A DNA stretch of 64,000 bases from Saccharopolyspora kobensis (lineage in GTDB: Bacteria > Actinomycetota > Actinomycetes > Mycobacteriales > Pseudonocardiaceae), in the NCBI RefSeq assembly GCF_900108315.1, contig NZ_FNVB01000003.1, positions 779,404-843,403 on the forward strand, given 5' to 3'. Below, one piece after another: positions 1 to 7,625 of this stretch. Position 1 is the stretch's first letter. Each line of letters opens with the position of its first letter. The notes beneath the pieces were generated by a model. It ran no database searches, was not told where the DNA came from, and was given only the letters and a program-made list of their open reading frames with translations. The position numbers and the translations under genes are program-made.

Positions 1-1062
1 CGAGAGTTCCCACCTCAACTGCCCTTCGGTCGGAGCCTGCACGGGGAGGAACGCAGCCTCGCGCAGCCGTCGGCTGGTCGCGCTGCCCGCGACGTAACCG
101 GCGCCGCCGCTGATCGCGGCCTCCAGCCGGGTGGCGTCCCCGGCGACCCGCGCCGCGTCGAGTCGCAGCTGCAGCAGCGCGCGGTCGCTGGCCCGCTGCG
201 GGTCGCGGGCGTGCTCGAAGAGCCGCCGCCGCACGGACTCGTGCCTGCCGTCCACGTCGGCGAGATCCGGGCCGAACTCCGCGTTGAGCCCGGTGAGCCG
301 CTTCCTCGACTGCTCCCGGGACACTCCGGCCAGCCCGCTGCAGAAGGCGCTCTGCACCAGCAGGAACGTCGGCCGGAAGGAGCGGACGAAGCCGGTCAGG
401 TCCTCGCTGAGCACCGCGTCGGCGGCGATCTCCACGCCGTCGAGGCTGATCGAGGAGGACGCGGTGGAGCCCAGCGCCAGCAGCTCCGGCGCGCTGTGCA
501 CCGTCACGCCCGGATCGCCGGTCCGCAGCTGCACGACCACACCGCTGCCGTCGCCGAACCGGGCCGGGACGACCACGAGCGCCTCCTCGAAGAGGTTCGA
601 GGCCCACCTGATCGGTCCGTCCAGCCGGACGCCGCCCGCGGTGCGCGTGGCGATCACCGGCACCGGTTCGAGCCCGGCCACGTGCCGCATCGCCGGTGCC
701 ATCGCCGTCGCGCCGATGACCGTTCCTCCTGCCAGCGCGGGAAGTTCCCGAGCCGCCGCCGGTCGATCGCTGCTGCGGCTGAGGTATTCGATCACCATGC
801 GCTGCGCCCACAGGGCGAACCCGGAGCTCAGGCAACCGGCCGCGACGTCCTCCACGACCAGCAGCATGGTGGCCAGCCGGTCGTCGGCGTTGTCGGGCGC
901 GCCCAGGTCGAGCAGCCCGAGTTCACCGAGCAACCGCAGGCCCGGCCGGATGTCGCAGTCGCCGCGGTCCACTTCGGACGCCTTCCGGGCGAAGAACTCC
1001 AGGACCTCCTGCCGACCGGGGTAGTCGAGCGAGGTGTCCGGTGTGGACGGAACGGTGCTCAT
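1..1062 (-). CDS. Acyl-CoA dehydrogenase-like flavoprotein (3' end cut by window edge)
   Basis: Reading leftwards from the ATG at 1062, about 354 residues are open to the window edge without a stop, so the C-terminus lies outside. The sequence reads as an acyl-CoA-dehydrogenase-fold flavoprotein: a helical N-terminus (SLDYPGRQEVLEFFARKA), a central part with GATAMAPAMR and RWASNLFEEALVVVPARF, then the C-terminal helical bundle. The family also contains FMNH2-dependent sulfur monooxygenases of the DszC/SfnB type. The start codon overlaps the stop of the upstream DUF4242 gene (ATGA), so the two are translationally coupled, and both lie behind a leader peptide. A true acyl-CoA dehydrogenase or a flavin monooxygenase are both possible. 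The family is fairly sure, the substrate unknown. Confidence 0.75.
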   Translation of the reverse strand, partial: MSTVPSTPDTSLDYPGRQEVLEFFARKASEVDRGDCDIRPGLRLLGELGLLDLGAPDNADDRLATMLLVVEDVAAGCLSSGFALWAQRMVIEYLSRSSDRPAAARELPALAGGTVIGATAMAPAMRHVAGLEPVPVIATRTAGGVRLDGPIRWASNLFEEALVVVPARFGDGSGVVVQLRTGDPGVTVHSAPELLALGSTASSSISLDGVEIAADAVLSEDLTGFVRSFRPTFLLVQSAFCSGLAGVSREQSRKRLTGLNAEFGPDLADVDGRHESVRRRLFEHARDPQRASDRALLQLRLDAARVAGDATRLEAAISGGAGYVAGSATSRRLREAAFLPVQAPTEGQLRWELS

Positions 1063-1601
1063 CACTCGCTCCGCTCCAGCGCGTGCAGCCGGTCGATCGG
1101 GGTGTTGACGACTTCGCGCGCCTTGCGGACCACGCCCTCGTCCGGCGCGTCGTACAGGCACAGGCACTTGACCATGTCCTCGCGGACGTAGGTCCGCAGG
1201 AAGCTGACCTCGGGAACCTCGGCGTACTTCGGCGCGTTGGCCTTCTTCCGGCCCAGGTAGGTGTCCATGTCCAGGTCGGCCGGGAAGTCCCACTCGACCA
1301 GGTAGCCGGCCTTCGGCCGGGCGGCCTTGATCTCGGCCAGCTCCGCGCCGACCAGCCGGACCTGGTCCGGCCCCGCCACCTCGGCCGCCCCGGTCAGCCG
1401 CTCGGCGGTGAGGACGGTGGCCAGGTCCGCGGCGTCCGCCGCCTCGACGACGACGAAGAGCTGGTCGTGCGAGCCGGTGACCTGCGATTCGATGATCTCG
1501 CCACCGACCGAGGAGGCGACTTCGCCGATCTCGTGCAGCAGCGCCTCGATCCCGTCGCGGCCGGCGTCGGCGGGCACGATCTCGTACAGGAACAGCGACA
1601 T
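1062..1601 (-). CDS. DUF4242 (SCO4226-like, nickel-binding family) protein
   Basis: A 179-residue protein made of two ferredoxin-like halves. The C-terminal half (about residues 95-175: YLVEWDFPADLDMDTYLGRK, then SFLRTYVREDMVKCLCLYDA and VNTPIDRLHAL) matches the DUF4242 pattern, a family that includes the nickel-binding protein SCO4226. The N-terminal half (MSLFLYEIVPADAG) looks like a second, diverged copy of the fold. The start is well supported by a GGAGGG Shine-Dalgarno just upstream. Its stop overlaps the start of the acyl-CoA-dehydrogenase-like gene, so they form an operon. A 152-nt gap holding a strong hairpin separates it from the leader ORF upstream. The biochemical role is not known to me. 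Confidence 0.72.
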   Translation of the reverse strand: MSLFLYEIVPADAGRDGIEALLHEIGEVASSVGGEIIESQVTGSHDQLFVVVEAADAADLATVLTAERLTGAAEVAGPDQVRLVGAELAEIKAARPKAGYLVEWDFPADLDMDTYLGRKKANAPKYAEVPEVSFLRTYVREDMVKCLCLYDAPDEGVVRKAREVVNTPIDRLHALERSE

Positions 1602-1633
1602 GGTTCTTCCCTCCGGAAGGGGGTGCGGGCGAA

Positions 1634-1655
1634 CACCGCACGACGGCGTGCGGTG
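1634..1655 (-). promoter_or_regulatory. Hairpin between leader ORF and DUF4242 operon (attenuator candidate)
   Basis: CACCGCACG and CGTGCGGTG form a perfect 9-bp stem with a 4-nt loop. It lies between the end of the leader ORF (1754) and the Shine-Dalgarno of the DUF4242 gene. The position suits an attenuator or a structure hiding the ribosome site. That function is inferred. Confidence 0.4.
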
Positions 1656-1753
1656 CGTGAGCGGCGAAGGCCGCGAGGACGCGCCGGTCGACGACCGGGA
1701 CGCGGAGATTCAGCCGATCCGGCTGGTGAAGTGGTGAGAAGGGGCGCGAGCGC

Positions 1754-1837
1754 TCAGCCGCGGACAGGCGTACACGCGGCGCTGGTGACCCGCAGCAGGT
1801 CCACCTGAAGGCGCTCGACGAGTTCCACGTTCCGCAT
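1754..1837 (-). CDS. 27-residue putative leader peptide
   Basis: An ATG at 1837 opens a 27-codon frame containing LVERLQVDLLRVTSAAC and ending CTPVRG. This matches a pattern I recall for actinobacterial 'putative leader peptides' (L..RLHVDL.RV.SA.C), which precede sulfur- and cysteine-related genes and are thought to act as cysteine-responsive attenuators. It lies 152 nt upstream of the DUF4242/acyl-CoA-dehydrogenase-like operon on the same strand, with a hairpin between. It fits control of that operon by charged tRNA-Cys or a related signal. The peptide reading frame is seen; the regulatory role is inferred. Confidence 0.6.
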   Translation of the reverse strand: MRNVELVERLQVDLLRVTSAACTPVRG

Positions 1838-1854
1838 GCGCCCAAGCCTAGGCA

Positions 1855-1874
1855 TAGACCGATCGTTCTGTCTA
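1855..1874. promoter_or_regulatory. TetR-type operator in divergent promoter region
   Basis: An imperfect 20-bp dyad with TAGAC...GTCTA arms. It lies between the leader-peptide operon (minus strand) and the TetR gene starting at 1893, placed to block both promoters. Confidence 0.5.
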
Positions 1875-1892
1875 CGTCCTGGGGCATAGGAT

Positions 1893-2483
1893 GTGGCCGT
1901 GGCCTCATCAACACGAGCCGCGGCCGCACCGTCGGAGCGACTGCTGGCAGCGGCGGCGAAGCTGTTCCCGAAGGAGGGCATCCGCGCGGTCGGCGTCGAC
2001 CGGGTCCTGGCGGAGGCCCAGGTGGCCCGGGCGAGCCTGTACCAGGCGTTCGGCTCCAAGGACGCCCTGATCGCGGCCTACGTGGACCGGCAGGACGAGC
2101 ACGACCGCGCCAACTACGCCAAAGCCGTCGCCGGGCTCGACGATCCGGCCGACCGGCTGCTGGCCCTGTTCGACCTCGCGCGCACGACCGCGAACAGGTC
2201 GCGCTTCCGCGGCTGCCTCTACCTCAACGCCGCCACCGAGTTCCCCGACCAGAAGCACCCCGTCGTCGCGGCCGTGGCCCGGCACCGCGGCTGGCTGCGC
2301 GAACTGCTGGTGACGCTGCTGAGCGAAGCCGGGGCGCACGACCCCGAGCCGCTCGCGGACCGGATCCAGGTCATCTACGACGGAGCGGTCGCCGGCTCCA
2401 AGCTCAACCGCAGCGCCGACCCCATCGACACCGGCCGCGCCCTGGCCGCCGAGATCCTCGCCGAGCACACCGAGCGGTCGTGA
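1893..2483 (+). CDS. TetR/AcrR family regulator (YxaF/LmrA-like)
   Basis: A 196-residue one-component repressor. The N-terminal HTH spans about residues 15-60 (ERLLAAAAKLFPKEGIRAVG, then VARASLYQAFGSKDAL). The ligand domain carries the GCLYLNAATEFPD...HPV signature typical of the YxaF/LmrA subgroup. GTG at 1893 is used; a second in-frame GTG at 1899 is possible. It is divergent from the leader-peptide/DUF4242 operon, with a 20-bp dyad in the shared region, so it probably represses itself and that operon. The inducer is unknown. Confidence 0.9.
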   Translation: MAVASSTRAAAAPSERLLAAAAKLFPKEGIRAVGVDRVLAEAQVARASLYQAFGSKDALIAAYVDRQDEHDRANYAKAVAGLDDPADRLLALFDLARTTANRSRFRGCLYLNAATEFPDQKHPVVAAVARHRGWLRELLVTLLSEAGAHDPEPLADRIQVIYDGAVAGSKLNRSADPIDTGRALAAEILAEHTERS

Positions 2484-2518
2484 GTGCTTCGGGGCGTCCT
2501 GGACCCCGAAGCGCTCAC
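2480..2518 (+). terminator. Terminator hairpin after TetR gene
   Basis: GTGAGTGCTTCGGGG pairs with CCCCGAAGCGCTCAC (one mismatch) around a 9-nt loop. The stem includes the TetR stop codon. No T-run follows, as is common in high-GC actinomycetes. Confidence 0.6.
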
Positions 2519-2599
2519 GACCGCTTTTCGCCTTCCGGACCACCGCGCGATCGATCGGAGTAACGTGGCTCACACCGGGGGAAGATCGCGATTGCGGGG

Positions 2600-4597
2600 G
2601 TGCCGGGGATGGTCGAGCCGGGGAGGCTGACCGACAGCGCGTCGTTGACCCGGCGCCTGCTGTGGAACCGCCAGGTCGGTGAGCCCGCGGGCCCGCAGCC
2701 GGTGGTCGTGCTGCTGGGCCCCACCGGGTCCGGCAAGACCGAGGCGCTGAACTCCATCTCGCGGGACTGCGGCAGCGGCGTCGTGCACAACCAGCCGCTG
2801 GACTTCGCCAAGGAGGCACCGACCACGGTCGAGGCACTGGCCAAGGTCGCCTTCGGGCTGTCCCGCCGCTGGCCGTCCCGCAAACCGCCGCGGTTCACCC
2901 GCTTCGCGCTGGGCCTGATCGCCGTGCAGGCGGTGCTGCCGAACGACCGCGAGCAGGCCAGGGCCAAGATCGACCGGGCGATCCGGGAGTTCTCCCGGAA
3001 TCCGTCGGCGGAGCGGATCGCGCAGATCGTCCAGGAGCTCTCCGATGCGGCCGAGCCGCTGTTCGACCCGCTGCTGGCGGCGACCGTCAACCTGCTGCCC
3101 ACGCTGATCCGGCACCTGGGGCGCAAACCGCTGTCCAACGCCAAGCGCTGGCACGCCGACATCCCCGAGGCCGAGGGCGCCGGCCCGCTGGACGCCCTGA
3201 TCCAGCTCAGCACCCGGGCCAGGGCCGACTCCGCCGAGCGGACCAGCTGGCTCACCTCCGCGTTCCTGGCCGACGTGCGGGAGAGCCACCCCGTGCTGGC
3301 CAAGCCCGAGCCCAAGAGCCCGTGCGCCTGCCTGAACCCGGCCCGCCTGCCGCACCTGCACAACTGGGTCGTGCTGCTGGACAACGTCGACCACGGCAGC
3401 GGATTCCGCTTCCTGGAGGACATCACCGCCGCTCGCGAACGGCACCTGCGCCAGCACGAGGAGCACGATCCGCTGCTGGTCGTCGCCACCAGCGGGCGCT
3501 GGCACCCGGAGTGGGAGTCCGACTGGCACCCGCCGTGGAAGTCGGTCGACAGCCTGCCCGATGACGTCTCGGTGGTGCCGCGCTGCCCTAACACCGGTCA
3601 CTGGCGCACCGATCCGGCGCAGCAGCGGCCGACCGCGCCCTACCTGCCGGTGCTGCTGGAACCGCTGAAGATCGAGGAGACGGCCCGGATCCTCGGCACC
3701 GGCGTCCGCTCCCCCGCCGCCAGGCTCGCGCAGCGCGCCAGCGGCGGACTGCCGCACGCCGTGCACACGATCAAGGCCCTGCTCGACGGCCGCGAGCTGG
3801 ACCGGCAGCGGCGCGACGTGCTGTGGCCCGACGATCTCGCCGAAGCCCGCAGCTGCCAGGAACGCCTCGAAGAGCTGCGGCTCTCGCACCACCTGGTGGA
3901 CGTCGGCATCGAGGAGTTCGTCACCGCCGCGGCGTGGGCCACCGCGCCGTGGCTGGTGCCCGCCGAGTCCGCGGGCCTGGTCTCGCAGCCGAAGATCGGG
4001 CGCATCCTCACCGAACTGCGCACCGCGCTGTGGGTGATCGCCCCGGAACGCCGCGGCGGCACCGAGGACCACACCGTCATGCACCCGTGGATCGCCCGGA
4101 CGCTGCTGTCCGCGCTGGCCGCGCGCACCGGCGAACCGTCCTACGCGGCGCAGTTCCGGGCGATGCTCGACGACTCCAGCGTGCGGCGCGACCCGGAGCG
4201 GCACGCCTACTGCCTGCTGGCGCTGGGCGAGTTCTCCACCGTCGTGGACGTGCTGGAGGAGCGGTTCGACCGGATCCCGCACCAGGACTGGGTGGACCTG
4301 CTGACGCTGGTGACCGGCGCGCCGGACGACAAACCGCTGCACCTCGGTCACGACGCGCTCTACCAGGCCCTGGTCGACGAAGACCTGCGCGGTGGCACCG
4401 GGGACCGGTCGATGGTGCGCAACGTGCTGGCCCGGCTGGTCGCGGCGGCCTGGCTGCTGGCCAACCCGCTGGTCGGACCGGACGACGAGCGAAAGCGCCT
4501 GGTGGCGCAGTGCTTCCGCGAACTCGCGCCGCTGTCCCGGCGGTCCGACGTCGCCGCGCTCTACGAGGCCGCGCGCCAGACGGAACGGCTCTTCTAG
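2600..4597 (+). CDS. STAND-type P-loop ATPase, signalling candidate
   Basis: A 665-residue cytoplasmic protein. GPTGSGKT at residues 40-47 is a Walker A motif. WVVLLDNVD (about 250-260) fits Walker B, LLVVATSGR (about 295) fits sensor 1, and GGLPHAV (about 380) resembles the GLPL motif of NB-ARC/STAND ATPases. The C-terminal third is helical with no recognised sensor domain. GTG at 2600 is taken as the start; ATG at 2609 is possible. The stop is followed after 23 nt by a membrane-anchored binding-protein-like gene on the same strand, so the two probably form an operon and may couple an extracellular signal to an ATPase switch. I know no named function for this family. Confidence 0.7.
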   Translation: MPGMVEPGRLTDSASLTRRLLWNRQVGEPAGPQPVVVLLGPTGSGKTEALNSISRDCGSGVVHNQPLDFAKEAPTTVEALAKVAFGLSRRWPSRKPPRFTRFALGLIAVQAVLPNDREQARAKIDRAIREFSRNPSAERIAQIVQELSDAAEPLFDPLLAATVNLLPTLIRHLGRKPLSNAKRWHADIPEAEGAGPLDALIQLSTRARADSAERTSWLTSAFLADVRESHPVLAKPEPKSPCACLNPARLPHLHNWVVLLDNVDHGSGFRFLEDITAARERHLRQHEEHDPLLVVATSGRWHPEWESDWHPPWKSVDSLPDDVSVVPRCPNTGHWRTDPAQQRPTAPYLPVLLEPLKIEETARILGTGVRSPAARLAQRASGGLPHAVHTIKALLDGRELDRQRRDVLWPDDLAEARSCQERLEELRLSHHLVDVGIEEFVTAAAWATAPWLVPAESAGLVSQPKIGRILTELRTALWVIAPERRGGTEDHTVMHPWIARTLLSALAARTGEPSYAAQFRAMLDDSSVRRDPERHAYCLLALGEFSTVVDVLEERFDRIPHQDWVDLLTLVTGAPDDKPLHLGHDALYQALVDEDLRGGTGDRSMVRNVLARLVAAAWLLANPLVGPDDERKRLVAQCFRELAPLSRRSDVAALYEAARQTERLF

Positions 4598-4620
4598 CAA
4601 CCGACGGATTGGACCTGGCG

Positions 4621-6159
4621 ATGACTCGATCACTCCAGTCGACGCCCGCCCCGGTGCGCCCCTGGCCGTGGTGGCGGCGGCACAAGACGATCTCGGTGCT
4701 GCTGGTGCTGGCGGTGGTGGCCGGCGGGCTGACGTGGTGGCGGCCGTGGGAGCGCTGCGGCGCGGGCATGGCGGAGGCCGACGGCCAGTGCGTCGGGCTG
4801 AGCCTGGACCTGACACCGTTCTCCGACGACGAGACCACCATCGACCTGCAGCAGCGGATCGCCGCGCAGAACGCCCAGGTCACCGGGGACGACTTCATCA
4901 CCGTCGTGGTGCTCAACAGCATGACGCCCGAACCCGGCTCCGACAGCGCCGCACTGCTCAACGTGCACCACGGCGTCATGGGTGCGATCGCCGCCCAGCA
5001 GCGGGTGAACACGACTCCTGCCGTGGGATCGCAGACCCCTCCGGTGAAGCTGCTGCTGGCCAACTACGGAGGTCGAGCGCGCCAGCAGGCCGAAGCCGTG
5101 GAGCAGATCATCGCGCACCGCGACGAGCACCGCATCGTCGCGGTCATCGGCCTCGGGCAGAGCCTGGCCGAGACGCGCGCCGCCGCCAGCGCGCTGTCGG
5201 CGGCCAAGATCGCCGTGGTCAGCGCGGTGGCCAGCGCGGACAACATGAACCGCGATCCGACCACCGAGCAGTTCATCGAGCGGTTCTACCGGATCACGCC
5301 GACCAACACCGACGCCGCGAACGCGGCCGTGTCCTACCTGCGCGGCCGCGACTACCGGAAGGTGATGCTGGTCCGCGACGACAGCAGCAGCGACATCTAC
5401 ACGCAGACCCTCGGGGACGCCTTCGAAGTGGCCTACCGGAACGGCTTCCCGGGCCGAGGGCTCAGCGAGGCGTTCTTCACCTCGCCGTCGGAACAGCTGG
5501 AGGGCGTCACCCGCGACACCTACCTCCAGCCGCAGTTCGGCCGGATCTACGCGCGGATGTGCCAGGAGAGCCCGGAGCTGGTCTACTTCGCCGGCCGCGG
5601 CGCCGATCTCAAGGCCTTCCTGCGCGCGGTCGGGCAGGGCGGCGCCTGCGACGGGCTGTCCAAGATCGACGTGCTGACCAGCGATGACGCCTCCAGCCTG
5701 CTCGGCGAGCCGCTGCCGGAGATGACGGGCACCGAGGCCGACGTCTACTACACCAGCGTGGCCACCGCCGGCATGTGGGACGGGCAGACCTCCGAGGTCA
5801 CCAACCAGCACAACTACCGGGGCTTCGCCGAGGCCTTCGCCGCCACCGGCCTCCACGACGACCTGCGGGACGGCTACGCGATGGCGCACCACGACGCGCT
5901 GCTGCTCGCGGTGGGCGCTGCCCGCCAGGTCCCGAACGTCGGCGAGAACACCAGGCTGGTGGCCGACTGGATCGACAACCACTACGACTGCGCCCACCCG
6001 CTGCCCGGCGCCACCGGCAAGATCGCCTACGCCCCGGAGACCCACGGCAACCCGATCGACAAGGCCCTGCCGATCATGCTCCTGGAACCCGGCGGCCGGA
6101 TCGAGCAGAAGGCCATCGCCTGGACCACCGGCACGCCCTTCGAAACCTCCTGCCGCTGA
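4621..6159 (+). CDS. Membrane-anchored periplasmic-binding-protein-like receptor
   Basis: 512 residues. A short basic N-terminus (residues 1-22) is followed by one transmembrane segment (about 23-40, ISVLLVLAVVAGGLTWW) with no lipobox; the rest is predicted extracellular. The body resembles type I periplasmic binding proteins of the branched-chain amino acid/Leu-Ile-Val fold: AVIGLGQSLAETRAAASALS, FYRITPTNTDAANAAVSYL, YRKVMLVRDDSSSDIYTQTL and an aspartate-rich hinge region. No ABC permease or ABC ATPase is adjacent; its partner is the STAND-like ATPase 23 nt upstream. A sensor role is therefore more likely than transport, though this is inference. The ligand is unknown. Confidence 0.72.
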   Translation: MTRSLQSTPAPVRPWPWWRRHKTISVLLVLAVVAGGLTWWRPWERCGAGMAEADGQCVGLSLDLTPFSDDETTIDLQQRIAAQNAQVTGDDFITVVVLNSMTPEPGSDSAALLNVHHGVMGAIAAQQRVNTTPAVGSQTPPVKLLLANYGGRARQQAEAVEQIIAHRDEHRIVAVIGLGQSLAETRAAASALSAAKIAVVSAVASADNMNRDPTTEQFIERFYRITPTNTDAANAAVSYLRGRDYRKVMLVRDDSSSDIYTQTLGDAFEVAYRNGFPGRGLSEAFFTSPSEQLEGVTRDTYLQPQFGRIYARMCQESPELVYFAGRGADLKAFLRAVGQGGACDGLSKIDVLTSDDASSLLGEPLPEMTGTEADVYYTSVATAGMWDGQTSEVTNQHNYRGFAEAFAATGLHDDLRDGYAMAHHDALLLAVGAARQVPNVGENTRLVADWIDNHYDCAHPLPGATGKIAYAPETHGNPIDKALPIMLLEPGGRIEQKAIAWTTGTPFETSCR

Positions 6160-6204
6160 AACCACCGGCGGAATCGCCGCCCACGATCCCGGTCCGGCGG
6201 CTCG

Positions 6205-7470
6205 CTACGCGGTGGCCACCGGACGCGGGCACGCCCACAGCAATGCTCCGGCGACCGCCGCGGCCACCGCGAAGGCCAGGAAGTTCGCGCCGACGCCGAG
6301 ACCGGCGGCCAGCAGTAGCCCGCCGACCTGCGGCGCGGCCACGGCGCCGATGCGTCCGACGCCCAGCGCCCAGCCCAGCGCGGTGCCCCGCAAGCGCGCC
6401 GGGTAGTGGTTCGCGACTCCCGCGATGATCAGGCACTGGGTACCGTGCGTGCCGACACCGGCCAGCACCAGCAATCCGTAGGTGATGGCGTTCGGCGGAT
6501 GCGCGATCAGCCCGGCCAGCGCGAGCGCGGCGACCACGGCCGCCACCGCGCCGACGCGCACCGGACCGAACCGGTCGCCCGCCCACGCGGTCAGCAGCGA
6601 TCCGGCCACCGCGCCCAGGTTCAGCGCCAGCAGGAAGGTCAGCGCGGAGCCGAGGTCGAAACCCGATTGCCGCATCAGCTGCGGCAACCAGGTGCCCAGC
6701 CCGAACCAGGCGAACAGGACCGTCAACGTCGACAGCGCGAACAGCGCGGTCGCCCGGAGGTGAGCCCGGGCGAACAATCCGCCGGTGGGCGGCTGCGCGG
6801 CGGAATCCTCCGCAACGACGCCGAATTCGCGCTCGACCGCTGCGGCGCGCTCGTGGTCTCCACGGGCCCGGTGGTGAGCGGCGGTTTCCGGGACCAGCCG
6901 CCGGCACAGCACCGCCACGAGCACACCGGCGGCGCCGACGCCGAACATGCTGCGCCAGCCCCAGTTCGGGATCAGCCAGATGCCCAGCACCGATGCGGCA
7001 CTGCCGCCGATCGGCACGCCGGACATCATCAGCGTGGAGACCAGCGACCGGCGGTGCGGGGCGACGAACTCGGCGGCGAGCGCGCTGACCGAGGGCACCA
7101 GGCCGCCGAGACCGAGGCCGGCGAGCAAGCGGAGCACGCCGAAGGATCCGGGGTTCCACGCGAAGCCGCAGAGCACGGTGCATACCGAGAACCAGACCGT
7201 GCACAGCAGCACCGCGCGCCGTCGGCCGATCCGGTCGGACAGCGCTCCCGCGACCAGGGCGCCGACCAGCATGCCCGCGAACGCCAGGCTGCCCAGCAGA
7301 CCGGCGGATCCGGCGGTGAGCGCCCAGCCTGGCTCGCGCAGCAGCTCCGGCAGCACCGCGCCGTAGACGATCAGGTCGTACCCGTCGAACACCACCGCGA
7401 GCCAGCAAAGACCGACCACGAGGGCGGCTTTCCGGCTCGGCTCGGTGGCGTGCTCGCGGATCTGCGACAT
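6205..7470 (-). CDS. MFS permease, aromatic acid:H+ symporter (AAHS) type
   Basis: 421 residues with about 12 hydrophobic segments. The first helix carries DGYDLIVYGAVLPELL, close to the DGxD motif of PcaK-like aromatic acid symporters. The helix 2-3 loop reads GALSDRIGRRRAVLLCT and there is a matching RFGPVR-type loop after helix 8. ATG at 7470 is chosen because the family starts about 25 residues before the first helix; upstream sequence is not hydrophobic. It is convergent with the receptor gene (45-bp gap). No aromatic-catabolism genes sit next to it, so the substrate is a guess from family. Confidence 0.85.
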   Translation of the reverse strand: MSQIREHATEPSRKAALVVGLCWLAVVFDGYDLIVYGAVLPELLREPGWALTAGSAGLLGSLAFAGMLVGALVAGALSDRIGRRRAVLLCTVWFSVCTVLCGFAWNPGSFGVLRLLAGLGLGGLVPSVSALAAEFVAPHRRSLVSTLMMSGVPIGGSAASVLGIWLIPNWGWRSMFGVGAAGVLVAVLCRRLVPETAAHHRARGDHERAAAVEREFGVVAEDSAAQPPTGGLFARAHLRATALFALSTLTVLFAWFGLGTWLPQLMRQSGFDLGSALTFLLALNLGAVAGSLLTAWAGDRFGPVRVGAVAAVVAALALAGLIAHPPNAITYGLLVLAGVGTHGTQCLIIAGVANHYPARLRGTALGWALGVGRIGAVAAPQVGGLLLAAGLGVGANFLAFAVAAAVAGALLWACPRPVATA

Positions 7471-7539
7471 GCGGCGAATGCTACTGCCCGCTGGTCGCCC
7501 GCAGCGGTGCCGAGTGGCCGCGATCGCGCGCGAAAACGC

Positions 7540-7571
7540 CCCCACGACCAGCCGTGGGCCGGGTCGTGGGG
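7540..7571 (-). terminator. Terminator hairpin downstream of acyltransferase gene
   Basis: CCCCACGACC (7540-7549) pairs with GGTCGTGGGG (7562-7571), a perfect 10-bp stem with a 12-nt loop, just past the stop of the minus-strand acyltransferase. Confidence 0.6.
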
Positions 7572-7625
7572 AGCGGGCGGAAAGGAGGCTCGGGGAAGCC
7601 GCGGGCCTCCCCGAGTCCACTGTGG

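Noticed and set aside
2570..4816. Long minus-strand open frames under the ATPase and receptor genes
   Set aside because: Low-complexity Arg/Gly/Gln composition, no motifs; the plus strand has Walker A/B and binding-protein motifs.
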